NCBI GenBank assembly: GCA_014871385.1
Contig: CM026422.1
Coordinates: 10,084,564 to 10,148,563, forward strand
Source of the DNA: Ceratodon purpureus
Taxonomy: Eukaryota > Streptophyta > Bryopsida > Pseudoditrichales > Ditrichaceae
Direction: 5' to 3'
Length of the DNA: 64,000 nt
Part shown: positions 14,954 to 26,396 of the stretch, one piece after another
How the letters are laid out: the number at the start of each line of letters is the position of its first letter
Numbering within the stretch: the stretch's first letter is position 1
Position numbers and translations under genes: made by a program
The notes under the pieces: model-generated
Told to the model about the DNA's origin: nothing
The model's database searches: none
What the model saw: only the letters and a program-made list of their open reading frames with translations

Positions 14954-17377
14954 CTACTCGCCCCCCACCCTCACCCCAAAAACCAAAAAAAAAAAAAAAA
15001 AAAAACCTGCAACCCAAACCCCTCCCCCTCAACAAACCCCACCTCAAATTGTCTCCCTCACTGCCCAACCCCTCCACCTCTCATCGCCATCTCCCTGTGT
15101 TCCTCTTCTCCCACTCCTCCTCCAACTAACAAGTCTTAATCCAATAAAAGCTCCCTCAGCAAAACGAGGAGCCGAGAACACAGCCCAATGTCGGCCTAAG
15201 AGGTGCAGGCATGTCAGTTCATGGTCCCAGCTAGTGCCCTTGCTCCGAGCGCCTCACACCACAAGGGCACCAACGAGGGGCACCAGAAGAAGCCAACAAG
15301 CTGCAAGTATAGTTCCGGTGCGACGTGATTCTGTGAACCATGAGCTTCCACAAAACTTGCCCCAAAACCCAAGCGAGTGAGTGGCAATAAAGGCGGTCGC
15401 TTCCCGGGGCCTCAAGCAATGAATGCCGGCAACTGGGCTAGTTATTGGCAGTGTGCCATTCGATCTCCCGAATGTTCGTGCAACGCACGCGGATCCTCAG
15501 ATGCAAAAACGCAACTCCACTTCGAGCCCAAACCGCAGATGGATCCCTTGCAGATCGGCGACGCTTCCGATGCGTCTTGCCCTTCAACTTCTCACCCATC
15601 GCTTTCTCCCCAGCTGCTACCTACCTACCTACCTACCTTCCTGCCCGGCCCACCTACCTACCGGGTTTGCTAGACCGACCACTTGGTGGGCCCCTCGAGG
15701 TGTGTGCCAGCAGGCCAGTGGCCTGTTCTGCGAGCGGTCTGGGATTGGTCGCGCTGCGTCGTCACCGCCACGTGGGATGTGGTCGGAGCATACGTCACCT
15801 ATTTCCGCCACGGGCTGATCAATGCAAGGGGTACATTTGTCGTCGGGTCCTTCGTTTCCATGTTGTTAGTAGACTTGAAATTCTCGGATGTACTTTCGGG
15901 GTAGATAGGATTCTGCAATAAGTACCGTACGTCTGTTTTGGGTGCAGTGTTCGGTTAAGGAGGGAGGTGGCGTTATGTACTCCGGGTCTGGATGTGAGAG
16001 TGTGGAATGTAGCTCGGTGGTGGAGTGTGTCGGTTTTGGGAGTGAAAGGTCTTTTCCTTGGGAGTGCTGTTTGTTGCTAGGTGGGAACGGGAATGGGAAT
16101 TTTCACGGTTGTTTTATTCCTAGTGTTCTTGCTACCAACAGTAAGGATGGTACTACCTGGTTGGCTTTTGGGTCACATTTTTGTCTAGAGTTTCTTGGAA
16201 TATGTGTGTTGGAGGGAGGCTATATATATGATTTGATGGCAATTTTTCTCTGATGCAAGTAACTTGTAACTTATGTTCTCACATTGAACTTTCAGGTGCA
16301 TGACTCAGGATTTTGTGACTTTGGGCATGTGAAGTGGTCCAGGGAGTTGGAAGTTGGTTTGAGTTGCAGGAAGTTGGGATTGTGTATTGAGTGATCTGGG
16401 GAGAGGTGGCAAAGTGGCAGGGTGGGGGAGGGATCAGCACCTGGCACTTGTTTTCTGGGAAATAAAATATCACCTTGAACTAGAAAGTTCTGGGTAAGTT
16501 TGCCGACCAGGTTGCGTGTTTTTTACCTACTACTGCATTGAGATGAAGGTGGGGCTCATTTTCTTATTGATCGTGGAGGGGTTTGATGTTGTGCATGAGT
16601 GGCTTTGTGTCACGTCTTCTTCTCTGCTTCAAGTGGAAGCTCTCAGCTCCTGTAAGATACAGACTAACTTACAGTGGTGCAGGCACACAGGACATGATTG
16701 AGGAAACGGTTGCTTCACGCTGTAAATTTAGCTGTTTGGCAGTGGGCATCACTCAAGTTACGTAACTTGATTCACAGGAAGGTGATGATTGCGTCTGCCA
16801 ACTGAACAAACCTTTGCGGAAGTTGTGTGAAGCTTTTCTTTTGTCCTTCCTTTCTTCCCAAGATTTTTGTCATTTGGGTGTTGTACACTTCGTTACATGA
16901 ATGCGATCTTGCAACGGATTAAATATCCGTTTTTGTTGCAGAGCAATCTTTGGAAAAAGAAAATACCAGAAACTCAATCGGAAGGCCATGGTTTTATTTA
17001 TTATTTATTTATTTTATTTTAAAAAAAATATTTATGCAGAAAACAAGAGGACCTCATGGTTTTGGATGTACAAATAGTTTTGAATATTTTCCTCTTTTAA
17101 TCCCTAAGTGATATAGTACTTAAAAGTTGTGTAAGTAAATTCTTTAACTCCTTAAGTATATCTAAACCACATAATATTGTAGGATAAATTTTCTTCCTTC
17201 CATTACTATACAACATGATACCTTTCTAGAAATTCTTCATGACTTATTGAGAGTTTAATGAAATGTGGAAATAGACATCAAAATCTACAAATATAAATAT
17301 TTTTAGAAAAATTTAATTAATTCTTATTTACAATGCTACTGATGGAAAAGTACTCAAGGTGTAAGGTAGGACCACCC
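14954..17377. other. Intergenic and promoter side of the cytidylyltransferase gene
   Basis: The first few hundred bases hold the 5-prime UTR and promoter of the minus-strand gene: C-rich sequence, an A-run at about 14990-15005 and, at 15617-15664, CTAC repeats. From 15.9 to 16.8 kb some open frames exist on the plus strand but none has a recognisable domain. After 16980 the sequence turns AT-rich and leads to the foldback element. Confidence 0.45.
15617..15664. repeat. CTAC/CCTA microsatellite
   Basis: Runs of CTAC (about 15617-15638) and again CCTACCTA (about 15652-15662), separated by a short GC-rich segment. Confidence 0.85.
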
Positions 17378-17861
17378 AAAATTGCTAGTGTTCTGAAATG
17401 ATTATAATATACTCCTTCGATTTCGAAAAGAAACCGAGGTTTTCTTTTGAGGCATGATTAAGTACAGTGACTACAGTCAGAATGCAGCAACTGCCATTTA
17501 GTTTCATCAAGTCAGAATGCAGTAACCATTTAGTTTCATCAAGTTAGAATGCAGCAACTGCCATTATCCAAAATTCCTTGGACTGGGGTCACCTCCTCGT
17601 TTGAATTCCTGTCAGATGACTTACCTGGTAATAATAAAACCATAGTTTCTCTGTGAAATAAAGTATATGTGGAAACCATGGTTTATTTGTGAAACAAAGG
17701 GAATACTACAGTAGCTCATTTTAGGGCAAAAATGTAGGCCTCTAATACATTTCTTACTGTTTTAGGTCAGAAACAATAAGGAATGTACTAGTGGCTTACA
17801 TTTATGTCCTAAAATGAGCTAGTGTGGTAAATTTGAGCCATTTCAGAACACTAGCAATTTT
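17378..17861. mobile_element. Foldback / MITE-like element with 23 bp perfect terminal inverted repeats
   Basis: AAAATTGCTAGTGTTCTGAA (start of the left arm, 17378-17400) is matched by its exact reverse complement at 17839-17861, 23 of 23 bases. A second inverted pair lies inside, around TAGCTCATTTTAGG (about 17709-17723) and CCTAAAATGAGCTA (about 17808-17822). The interior also carries direct repeats (17476-17565, and two copies of an AAACCATRGTTT segment near 17640-17700). No coding capacity. Confidence 0.75.
17476..17565. repeat. Tandem repeat, about 35 bp unit, 2.6 copies
   Basis: Units start at 17476, 17511 and 17543, each beginning GTYAGAATGCAG and containing CCATT; the first two continue with TAGTTTCATCAA. 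Confidence 0.8.
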
Positions 17862-18902
17862 ACAACAACCTACTTTAGTTGAGATTTGGTTGTTCATTTG
17901 TTTGTTTCACTTTCAAGTAAAGTTACCTATTATATCATCTATGAATTAGATAACCGATCGAGGCGCGTAGCGGCGAGTCGGTTATCGTTCATAACCGGTT
18001 GCTCACTCTTTAATCGCAACCCTTGATCTTCATGATCCAAGGGTATAGGATGCAAGTTGATAGGAGAGAAGGTTATGAGTTGTAATTTGTGATGGTGATG
18101 GGACGGGTTGCCCAATGGGATGAAGCCATGTAAAGATTGAAAACGACAGCAACCAATTATGGTATTACTAAGATTTTAATGTAGTAAAAAAGTAATATAA
18201 AATACAATAAGGGAATTTGTACAAAGTGTTCAAAGGGACATCACACCTAACAATTTTGAAGATTGTATATATTCTCCGAAGTAACCTCTCCAACTTGGGA
18301 GAAAGTGAACTGGCCTTGGTCCTTCAGTCTTTTGTAGACTTCATTCTCCACCCACAGTTTGGACAGAGATTGTATACAGGATTCTTACACTAGCATGTTC
18401 AAAACAACAAATGCCAAATTGAGGGCGCTACTTATAATGAGCATGGTGTTTGATAAAAATTTAATCAATGTGTCAAATCTGGAGATGCTGAACTGTTTCA
18501 GCATGCAATCATAATTCAGAGCAGAGTCCCCAGAGTGACAATACGCTTTGAGAAGAGCATATGCACTATGATCACTGAATCTGGAAAGAATTTCTTACAT
18601 AGAACATCAGTGACTAAACGAAATCCTACAATATTGGGGCCTGGAACAACTGACATTTTCTAGCCAGTGGACTTTCAATTAAACAATTGCAAAGTTTCTA
18701 GATAAATCTTCAAAGTTCTGCATTTGGACTATGGAAAAAGCTAGAACAGATAAACTATCCATGAACTTCAAAATGCCTTCTGCTTACGCTGAAGACGAAA
18801 ACCAGAAGATGGCTTAATTGTGAACTGCCAATTCCGAGCCTTAAAGCTGTAGTCCTAGTGACAAGCATTCAAGAATGGCGTGACCCAGGTAGCATCATTA
18901 AC
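17862..18902. other. Intergenic, downstream of the metal transporter gene
   Basis: No gene seen. A GC-rich patch at about 17947-17987 holds ATAACCGA and TCGGTTAT as an 8-base inverted pair around GCGCGTAGCGGCG, possibly the end of another transposon. The last 200 bases are likely 3-prime UTR of the minus-strand gene. Confidence 0.4.
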
Positions 18903-21120
18903 TTACTCCCTGTAGGCATGCTCTGGGCGATGCATCACCTCGTAGTCAAGGTGTACAAAAGCTCGCTCTATTTCTGGTAAAGACTCAAGTTTGTTTTGAA
19001 GTGATTCACCAATGTCGTGAGTTTGTTGCAGAGGCATGTCCCCTGGTAACACAATGTCAACCTCTGCAAAGTAATGTGAGCCAAATGTGTAGGCACGGAC
19101 AGTGTCGATTTGACGAATGTCCTTGTGGTGGTTCCAACACAGATACGTAAGCTTCCGTAGAAAATCTGGAGAAGCCGTTCTACTAACCAATGAATTCACA
19201 TTCTCCACCACTGTCAGTGACCACGTCCGCATGGTGTAAAGCGCCAACTGCATACATGTCCCAGTAGAACAAGATCAGAAATGAGATACTTCATCTAAAG
19301 TGTTTGATTCTGGACACATACCCAGTGCACATAGCATACGAGGCATTATTTTGCAAAACCCAAAGCATACGTACAGTATATGGCAGTCAAGAAATCAGTG
19401 TACAGCACAGAATTAAATCAGAACGTATGTTAAGCAGAACTGGATTCATCATAATCAGTGAAGGTTAGTAATCTGTAGGCATACCACTATAGCGCCAACG
19501 GGATCAATCCACCAATAATATATGCTGGCCAAAACTGCCGCAATCAGACCAATCACATTGGTAATGACGTCAAAGAAGTGGTCTTGCGCGTAAGCTCTCA
19601 CGATCTCATCACGAAACATTCTGCAGTATACCATAAGCATAAACTTCACGACTGTTGTCCCCACCATTATTCCAATCACCCAGTCTCTAGATCCAGCAAG
19701 TGCAAGCGAGTGTTCCTGCCCAACCAAAAGTTCACCGTTCATCAGGCAAAGATACCTCAAAAAACTGGAAGAAAGTAAACTCCGTCACGAATCACGTCGA
19801 ACAACCACACAAACAAGCTGACCGTGTAGGGTAAAATTGTGTCGGATACATTTTGACGGCCATAACTGCAACATAAGCCCCAGTATATGATGATTGTGTT
19901 TTCAGAAGAAAACACGCCATACCTTTGCAATCAATGTCCGACCGGACTCAAAAATGATTTGAAGGCCAAGTGTTGCCATTATCGAAGCAAATATCAGAAT
20001 GCCCTGTAGCCACAACCAGAAAATAAGAGGAAAATCTTTAAAAACGAGAACGAGTTGCAAACCTGTAACAAGCTGTAAGACAATAGTAATTAAATTTCGA
20101 CCCGATTGAATTTTCAGCAACAACATAATCCGTAATGATTATATCTTCCACACACATGTATCGCAATCTTTGAAGTAAGGACATTACAAATATATTTTTC
20201 CAGCCAGTTAGTATTGATGGACCTACCAGAGGCTGCATCCGCTTCTTGCCAATTGGATAAAGGTAAGGGTTCTGCTTGCGCATGGATCTTGCCGTGTACC
20301 AAAGGATGAAGCCAGAAAGCAAGTCTAGCATCGAGTCCAAAGTAGAAGCAATGATGGCCAAACTCCGACTCTTCACACAGGCATAGACTTTTGCTACCAA
20401 TATGATCATGTTTGCAATATTTGATATTCGAATGGCAATCCTCTCCCTTTGTTTTGTTTTGTCTCGCTCCTCCTGCAATACACGTGACGTCAATAAAAGG
20501 CTAGCCGTAACAAGTAACACAAACTCACATGATATCAAACTTAGAGATGTGCCCCTTCTGATCCTAAGTTCCTGATACACGACTTCTCAGCATGACGAAA
20601 TCACATTAGTGACCTTGAACTGCGCTAATCAATCTAGTGAAAATGAAAAACTATCTAGAGCTCGGAGGCCGACTCACCTGAGTGGTGGTGGGTATGTACC
20701 CTTGCTCTGTAATAGCGTCCATTTCCACGAAGCTTTCTAACATCTCGTCCTGCTGTCTATAATACTCATCAGTGACCTTTCCACCACCTGCAGATAGAGG
20801 CCTGCCTTGTCAAGGATATTGTCGAATACCATGATCACCACGCAAGTATTCAAGTTCAGGACCTGGAACAAGAGTGTCCCTAAGACATGGGCACCTTCTC
20901 GAAACTCGATCGGGATCGATACAATTACTCAACAAATCGTAAATTATTTCAAGCACAACACTCGGACTATTCAAATCGTACCAAATTTTCTCATACAATC
21001 GGCCACAGTGGTCCTTGGTGACTCTGGAGGCTGAAATCCTGGCAAGCGAAACGATTTCACATCCAACCGCCATGGCCTGTCCGCATTGCCATGAGGGCCC
21101 AACAGCGCCTCCGGATCCAT
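18903..21120 (-). CDS. MTP11: Mn-type cation diffusion facilitator, MTP9/10/11 group
   Basis: A membrane antiporter expected to move Mn2+ out of the cytosol into Golgi/prevacuolar compartments in exchange for protons. Six exons on the minus strand: 21120-20982, 20787-20678, 20472-20227, 20003-19923, 19715-19485 and 19247-18903. All have GT-AG borders and consistent phases, giving 383 residues, a normal MTP11 length. Family features in order: a soluble N terminus with [14 protein letters not shown]; the first metal-site helix with [23 protein letters not shown]; a membrane helix with [17 protein letters not shown]; the second metal-site helix with [15 protein letters not shown]; and a cytosolic domain with [31 protein letters not shown] and HDIGESLQ. 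The DxxxD and DHxFD motifs fit the Mn branch of the family better than the Zn branch. I started at the Met beginning [12 protein letters not shown] because it joins exon 2 in phase. MTP9, 10 and 11 cannot be told apart here. Confidence 0.93.
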
Positions 21121-23106
21121 GTTGTGGCACCTTCCTCCACCAGACAACGCGGTTTAAGCAGATACTCAACCCTGCTTTTTCATTATGAGCACATATATTG
21201 TTAGGATTGCGTGGTCCGTGCAAGACAATCATAGTAGAGAGTAGAACTACCGGTGTACATAAAAGGGCAATAAGTCTAACATTTCTTCGTAAACAGTGCA
21301 CACTTTGCAAATTGACGGCAAAAAAACTTACCCCAAACCTACAATTTCTGAAGGCTGTGCCAAATCCCCCCAAAATTGTACCCTAATGACTAACAACCTC
21401 ACAGATACATATTTACTGCAAAACGTAACCAACAAACTGAGGAGACGTGCCTCCACCGACTTTCTCAACAACGCAACAAACAAAAGAGGCCAGGATCAAC
21501 CACCGCCGAGCTGGTCACACCGAGCCTTCGAAACAAACATGAGAGAACACTGGACCAATGCTCAGAAACTGCTTATCGGTACATTTCCTAACCGACCTTG
21601 TCACCAAAACCTGCAACCGACTGTCCAAGCAAATAGTCTGCAGTACTGCCAGCGACGATGAAAATCGTAGCTAACGACTCACTCCGATAAAGAATCCTGG
21701 CTTCCTAAACGCTCATACTTGGGTTGAATATTTTCCAGCCTTAAGAGGTTTCTATCTTCGCACAAATAAATTGAATTCCTACACGTCCCAAATCAAAGGA
21801 TTGCGCTGCAAGGCTGTGCTCGCTGAGCAGCCTCACAGAGACAACTTTACAAGACAGTTAACCGTCACAGTCCCCATCTCCTGAAACCAGTGATCGAACC
21901 CGGTGATACAGCTGCATGTCTCATCACCAAGATTAATCTCTCATGTGCATCCACCGGCCACCTTCTCTCAAGAACCGGCCCCACTAACTAACAGTACAAC
22001 CACTGTCGACCCAGCTCTTCAAGACCGTTCACAGTACACCAATCTACCTCACCGACAGCTCTCAAACCCGACCATGATAAGCTAACCGGCCACAAACTAT
22101 TTAAATCTGAATCCCCTCCAAACAACTATAATTTAATCTTACACAAGACTACAGACCGCCCCGATATTTACAACTGCAAGAAACCAAATGGTCGAGACCC
22201 ACCTCTGATCAACTAGCTCATGAGCCGACCAGGTCGAATATCCAGTCCTCAGCAAACTAGCCCTTCGATGATGCCAGGCGGTTCACTCTGCTCGATCAGG
22301 TTTCGCCGCAGCAATCTAGGAGTTTCTTCCAGTGGCTCAGCACTGAGCGTAGTGAGTCCGCTTCGGACGAGATCGATATATCAACATTCGACGTTTACAG
22401 TCATGATCGATAACTAACATGTTCTGAAATTATGAGCATCGCCGCTCATGATATTAAGTCATAGCAACTTAGTCGCTCACAGGGTACTAATCCGATCGTG
22501 TAGTGAGTATATTCAATACATGGTGTTCTGCGATTGGGCCATGTGCTTGATCCTCGAGTGGTGTCTGCGGAGGGGCCCTAATTGACGGTGGAGTAATATT
22601 TTATCTCATGTCTATCTTCAGAGATCTTCGGAGTTCCGACATTCGGATTCATTGATATGTATGAGGCTGGCTTTGGTTGATCCACATGGCAAAGTTTGTG
22701 GTGAGAGTGCAGGGGGCGACAGTGATGCTTGGGGCTCAAGTTGTGCTGCTGGATATGGCTGCCGAGTGGCGGCCGTCCACTGCAACAGTTGCTAACTTGC
22801 TGCAGGTGGTGTTTGCAAGGTGCTTCTGGTATGCGATTGTGAGGAGAGAGACGGGTCTTTTTATTTTCCCTCAAGGAGCGTTGCACCGAACCTCAGGTTT
22901 GGTTCAGGTTTGGTTGTCCATTTTTCTGACCCTGACCTTTTTGGAGTTTTATTTGGAATTTGTTTTGCCATATTTGGAGCCTTTGGGCAAAACTCTGGTA
23001 TCATGGTATGGGTTCGAATGGGACTGTCTTCGTTCGAGCGGCTCGGTAAGGGTTCAGCAAGTTTTTTGTGAGCAGCGTTGACTGGTACTTCGAGGATGAG
23101 TTGTTA
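21121..23106. other. Intergenic, no recognisable gene
   Basis: The part near 21120 is the probable promoter of the metal transporter gene. An open frame at 22677-23081 (+) has no recognisable domain and unusual composition, so I do not call it a gene. Confidence 0.45.
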
Positions 23107-23255
23107 CCCTTGAAATAAACCTCGCCCTCGTCTTAATGACGAGGCCCCCAACCAGGGCTGCCATTGGAGGGGGGCAAAAAGCTTAAAAAGGGAGGGGAGG
23201 AGAAAGGGGAGGGCCCGCCTCGTCATTAAGACGAGGGCGAGGTTTATTGCAAGGG
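23107..23255. mobile_element. 149 bp MITE with long inverted ends and 9 bp target duplication
   Basis: The element begins CCCTTG and ends CAAGGG. Its arms include a perfect 32-base inverted repeat (23114-23145 against 23217-23248) with the CTCGCCCTCGTC core. It is flanked on both sides by the same nine bases, GAGTTGTTA (23098-23106 and 23256-23264). A 9 bp duplication suggests a Mutator-type transposase in trans; an 8 bp reading would suggest hAT. Confidence 0.85.
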
Positions 23256-23410
23256 GAGTTGTTACTCCTAGTTAAATACCTACACAATTTTGTACCAGTT
23301 TGATGTGAGAGTACCTGTAGGTAAAATATTGTGACAAAGCATTTTGTGGTTCCAGGTCCATTCATATTCATACCCTACTACACTGAAGTCCAGATAGGTT
23401 TGTTGTGTGT

Positions 23411-23411
<1 letters not shown>

Positions 23412-23454
<43 letters not shown>
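23412..23454. repeat. Poly-T run of 43 bases
   Basis: Uninterrupted T run. It could be the poly(A) tail of a minus-strand retrocopy, but no coding remnant was recognised upstream of it on that strand. Confidence 0.9.
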
Positions 23455-23455
<1 letters not shown>

Positions 23456-25427
23456 AGTCAAATGGTGGAAATCCATTGCAATAAAAGAACTTACACCGCA
23501 GCAAACCAAAGCAAGAGAACTTACCTGGGGAGAAATTTTTTGAACTTTTTACCTCCTAATACTATGTGTGCTTTTGTTCTGGTGGTCTGTTCTCATTGGT
23601 AATAAAGGTACCATTTGTCCCCCAAAAAAAAAAAGTCCAGATAGAAACTTATAATAGATATTGAAGTCTTCGTGGTATAGTGATGAGGGTAATTTTTTTG
23701 ACCTTAGTTTTTTTATGGGACCTTTAAGAAGCACCTACGCTCCCAACATTGGGAACGAAGGCGTTCCCCAAGATCCCAAATAGAATGACACGTTATCAAA
23801 AAAATGTACTTTTATTAACCTCTAAACGCCCAAACGACCAAAAACTGGTCGATTTCATTCTTTGACCGCCCGCAGCTGTCATTCAGTGAACAGTTTTTCA
23901 TCCACGTAAATTTTTTTGAGCTTGGGATGGTGAAATCTATCCAAATTACTTTTTTTTGTAGTAAAATTCAATGTTTTTTATTTTTAGGACCCCTCCAAAG
24001 TGCAAAACCTCAATACCGCGCAGTCCACTTTTTCAATCTTGAGTTTGGTGTGTGTGTGGGGGCAATAGCTATGGTGTGTAAAATCTGCTCTTGGTAGAAA
24101 AAATTACAGCCGCCCGGGAGTGCAAATTTTGTGGCGTGGGCAGTTGGATGTTTTAGGGGCAGAGGAGAAGAGTGTCAAAAAGGGAGTCCATGTAGGCAGC
24201 CTTGGGGTAGAGGGGAAGGGTTCCCTCTAAAACAATGCCTCTACATGGCACAACCACATTCAAACTCACAACAATTCCAAAACAATGGCTTTGGCTATGG
24301 CTAAGAAGGATGCAACTACAAGGGCACTCAAGGAGGCTAAATTCACAAGCTTGTAGTATCCAATGCAAGCAGTAAAGGTGGGAGAGTGGAAGATTCCCAT
24401 AGCCTCCAAATCAGTGTGCAATCAAGAGTAACAATGTTAAGATTCAAAGAAGTCATTGCAGCCTCCAAAGAGGAGATTGATCTAACACTAACAACCAAAA
24501 CATAACTAGGGGTGGCCGTCACCTTCAAAACATTACCAAGTGCAAATACATGTAAGCAATTCAAAGAATGTCATAACAATGGAAGATTGATTCATGCAAT
24601 TGTAAGATTGAGGGGTGAACCTCTCAGCTTGGTTACAAGAAGAGGGCACATTGAGAATTGCAGTCTGCACTACAATACAGCAAACAGTGAGCTAGCAAAA
24701 ACGACACTGAGGGGGGCGACATTTGGTGAAGGAGCTGTGGGATTCAGAGCTGTAGTCGGGGTGAGAGAGGCAGCAGCAGTGGGGGAGGGGGGGGCGCATG
24801 GTGAAAGCGGTGAGAAGGGAGAGAGTTGGGCTGTTTGAGGGGGCGGGAGAAAAATCAGATCGTGGATGAGGGATTACAGCTGCTGAGAGAGAGAGGGGCC
24901 GGGCTGATCGGACGAATGCGAGTGGAGGGGAGGGAGGTAAGAGAGAACTGACGGGCTGTGAGGAAGAGAGGGGGGGCTGCGGGAGAGAGCAGACTGTCGA
25001 GGAGGGGTAGGGAGATCTCGGGGATTGAGGGAGAGCTGTGGAAAGGAATTGTAGAAAAAAGAAAAAAGAAAACTGAAGGAGAGAGGGACAGTGGGTACAC
25101 GGAGAGAGGAAGGGAGAGAGCTGTGCGAGAGAGGGGGCGAGAGAACTGATACGGTGAGGAGAGGACGGGCGGAGATTAGCGGGCAGAGGGGAGTGGGGGC
25201 GGGAGAGATCAGCGACGACGGGGAAGTGTGAGAAGCAACAGAGAGAGAGTGAGGGCTGAGGAAGGAGAGAAGTGGAGGGCAGGCAAGATTCGAGGGGCAA
25301 AGGCGGTCCGAGGGAGAGAATGAGGGGGAATTCGGGGGAGCTGGGCAGAGTTGGGGCAGGCCGAGAGCTGTGGGAGTTCGCAGCCACTCTTGGATCTGTG
25401 TGTGTTCGCAGCCATTGTTGGAGAGGG

Positions 25428-26396
25428 ATGTGGCCAAATGAGAACATAATTGGAGGATACTGGTTTCCTGCTCCCCCACGACCACCACAGGAACTACGTG
25501 AGCACATAGCAGCAGTTGAACATTGGCTGCAGGAAGTACAAGGTGCAACCGAATATCAAACATCTTTGGTATTGGGGTTGTTTGATGAAACTTACCTAAG
25601 GAGGCTTCCCGGATTTGTGGGGACAAAGTGGGCAAGGATCCACGACAATAATCGAGGGCTCCGTGACTCCTTCCGACGTTGGACGGCCTACATCTTGAGG
25701 TGGGGTGAGCGAAGAGAAGAGGGGAGGGAGGATGGATTCCCCGATTGGCTCAACGAGCTTCTCCGGGGATACATTTGGCCAGATCCAATCACCTCCCCAG
25801 ATGGCTGGGAGGTCTCAAGAGAGGGAGGACGTCCGTGGACACTCAATGGTGGGCTTCCAGCCTATATGGGAAATGGAAACCGCAACCAAGAGGAGGAAGC
25901 AAACCAGCCACCACGAAATGGAAGGAGGGGGGGTCGCGGCAGGGCGTGGGGGCAGAATGGACGAGCCCGAGGGCGTGGGCAGCAAGACAAAGGACATGAC
26001 GGCGATGGAGCGGGGGGGCAGCTCGGCCGCAGGAGGGAGCGTGACAGGAGCGGGTCTCCAGATCTCGGCCATGGAGAGGAGGGCGAGGGCGCCGGAGGAA
26101 GCAACGCACGAGCAGTTCGGAGGCGGACAGGGGAGGTGGAGTCTCCCCCACCTGTGGAGCGCGGGGATGCAGCCACGGCCGGAGGTCGCAGCGAGAGGGC
26201 AGGCGGTCTCGGAGCATGGGAGCGAGCAATGGGCGGGAGACCTCCGGGAGAAGGCGTTGCGCGTGGGCGTGGGAGGGGCCCAGGGGGCCGGAGGACACCG
26301 CGAGGGGTATTACCCCCACCCGAACTGCGTGGGGTCGGCGGTGACAATGGACAGCTCTCCCAGGGTGCCGACGCAGGGCCCCGCGGGGGCGGCTAG
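25428..26396 (+). CDS. Open frame of unknown function in the 5-prime part of the piggyBac element
   Basis: Starts at the Met of MWPNENIIGGYWF. The first 100 residues are of ordinary protein-like composition: a Pro-rich start, then helical-looking segments (EHIAAVEHWLQEVQ, LRDSFRRWTAYILRWGER, FPDWLNELLRGYIWPDP) rich in Trp and Arg. The rest is Gly/Arg-rich low-complexity. It is in the same phase as the transposase but ends at a stop at 26394-26396. It may be the N-terminal part of the transposase (DNA-binding or localisation region) separated by frame damage, or an accessory protein. I do not recognise a family. The same Met opens a longer frame upstream (from 25272), which I consider fortuitous. 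Confidence 0.35.
   Translation: MWPNENIIGGYWFPAPPRPPQELREHIAAVEHWLQEVQGATEYQTSLVLGLFDETYLRRLPGFVGTKWARIHDNNRGLRDSFRRWTAYILRWGERREEGREDGFPDWLNELLRGYIWPDPITSPDGWEVSREGGRPWTLNGGLPAYMGNGNRNQEEEANQPPRNGRRGGRGRAWGQNGRARGRGQQDKGHDGDGAGGQLGRRRERDRSGSPDLGHGEEGEGAGGSNARAVRRRTGEVESPPPVERGDAATAGGRSERAGGLGAWERAMGGRPPGEGVARGRGRGPGGRRTPRGVLPPPELRGVGGDNGQLSQGADAGPRGGG

Noticed and set aside
15942-16253. Cys/Gly-rich open frame of about 100 codons
   Set aside because: No signal peptide or conserved Cys pattern that I could support; probably chance.
22677-23081. Open frame of 134 codons on the plus strand
   Set aside because: No recognisable domain, no consistent exon borders, and its end runs into the MITE flank; composition looks random.
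24692-25635. Long Ser/Pro-rich open frames on the minus strand
   Set aside because: They are the complementary reading of the purine-rich strand; low complexity without domain.
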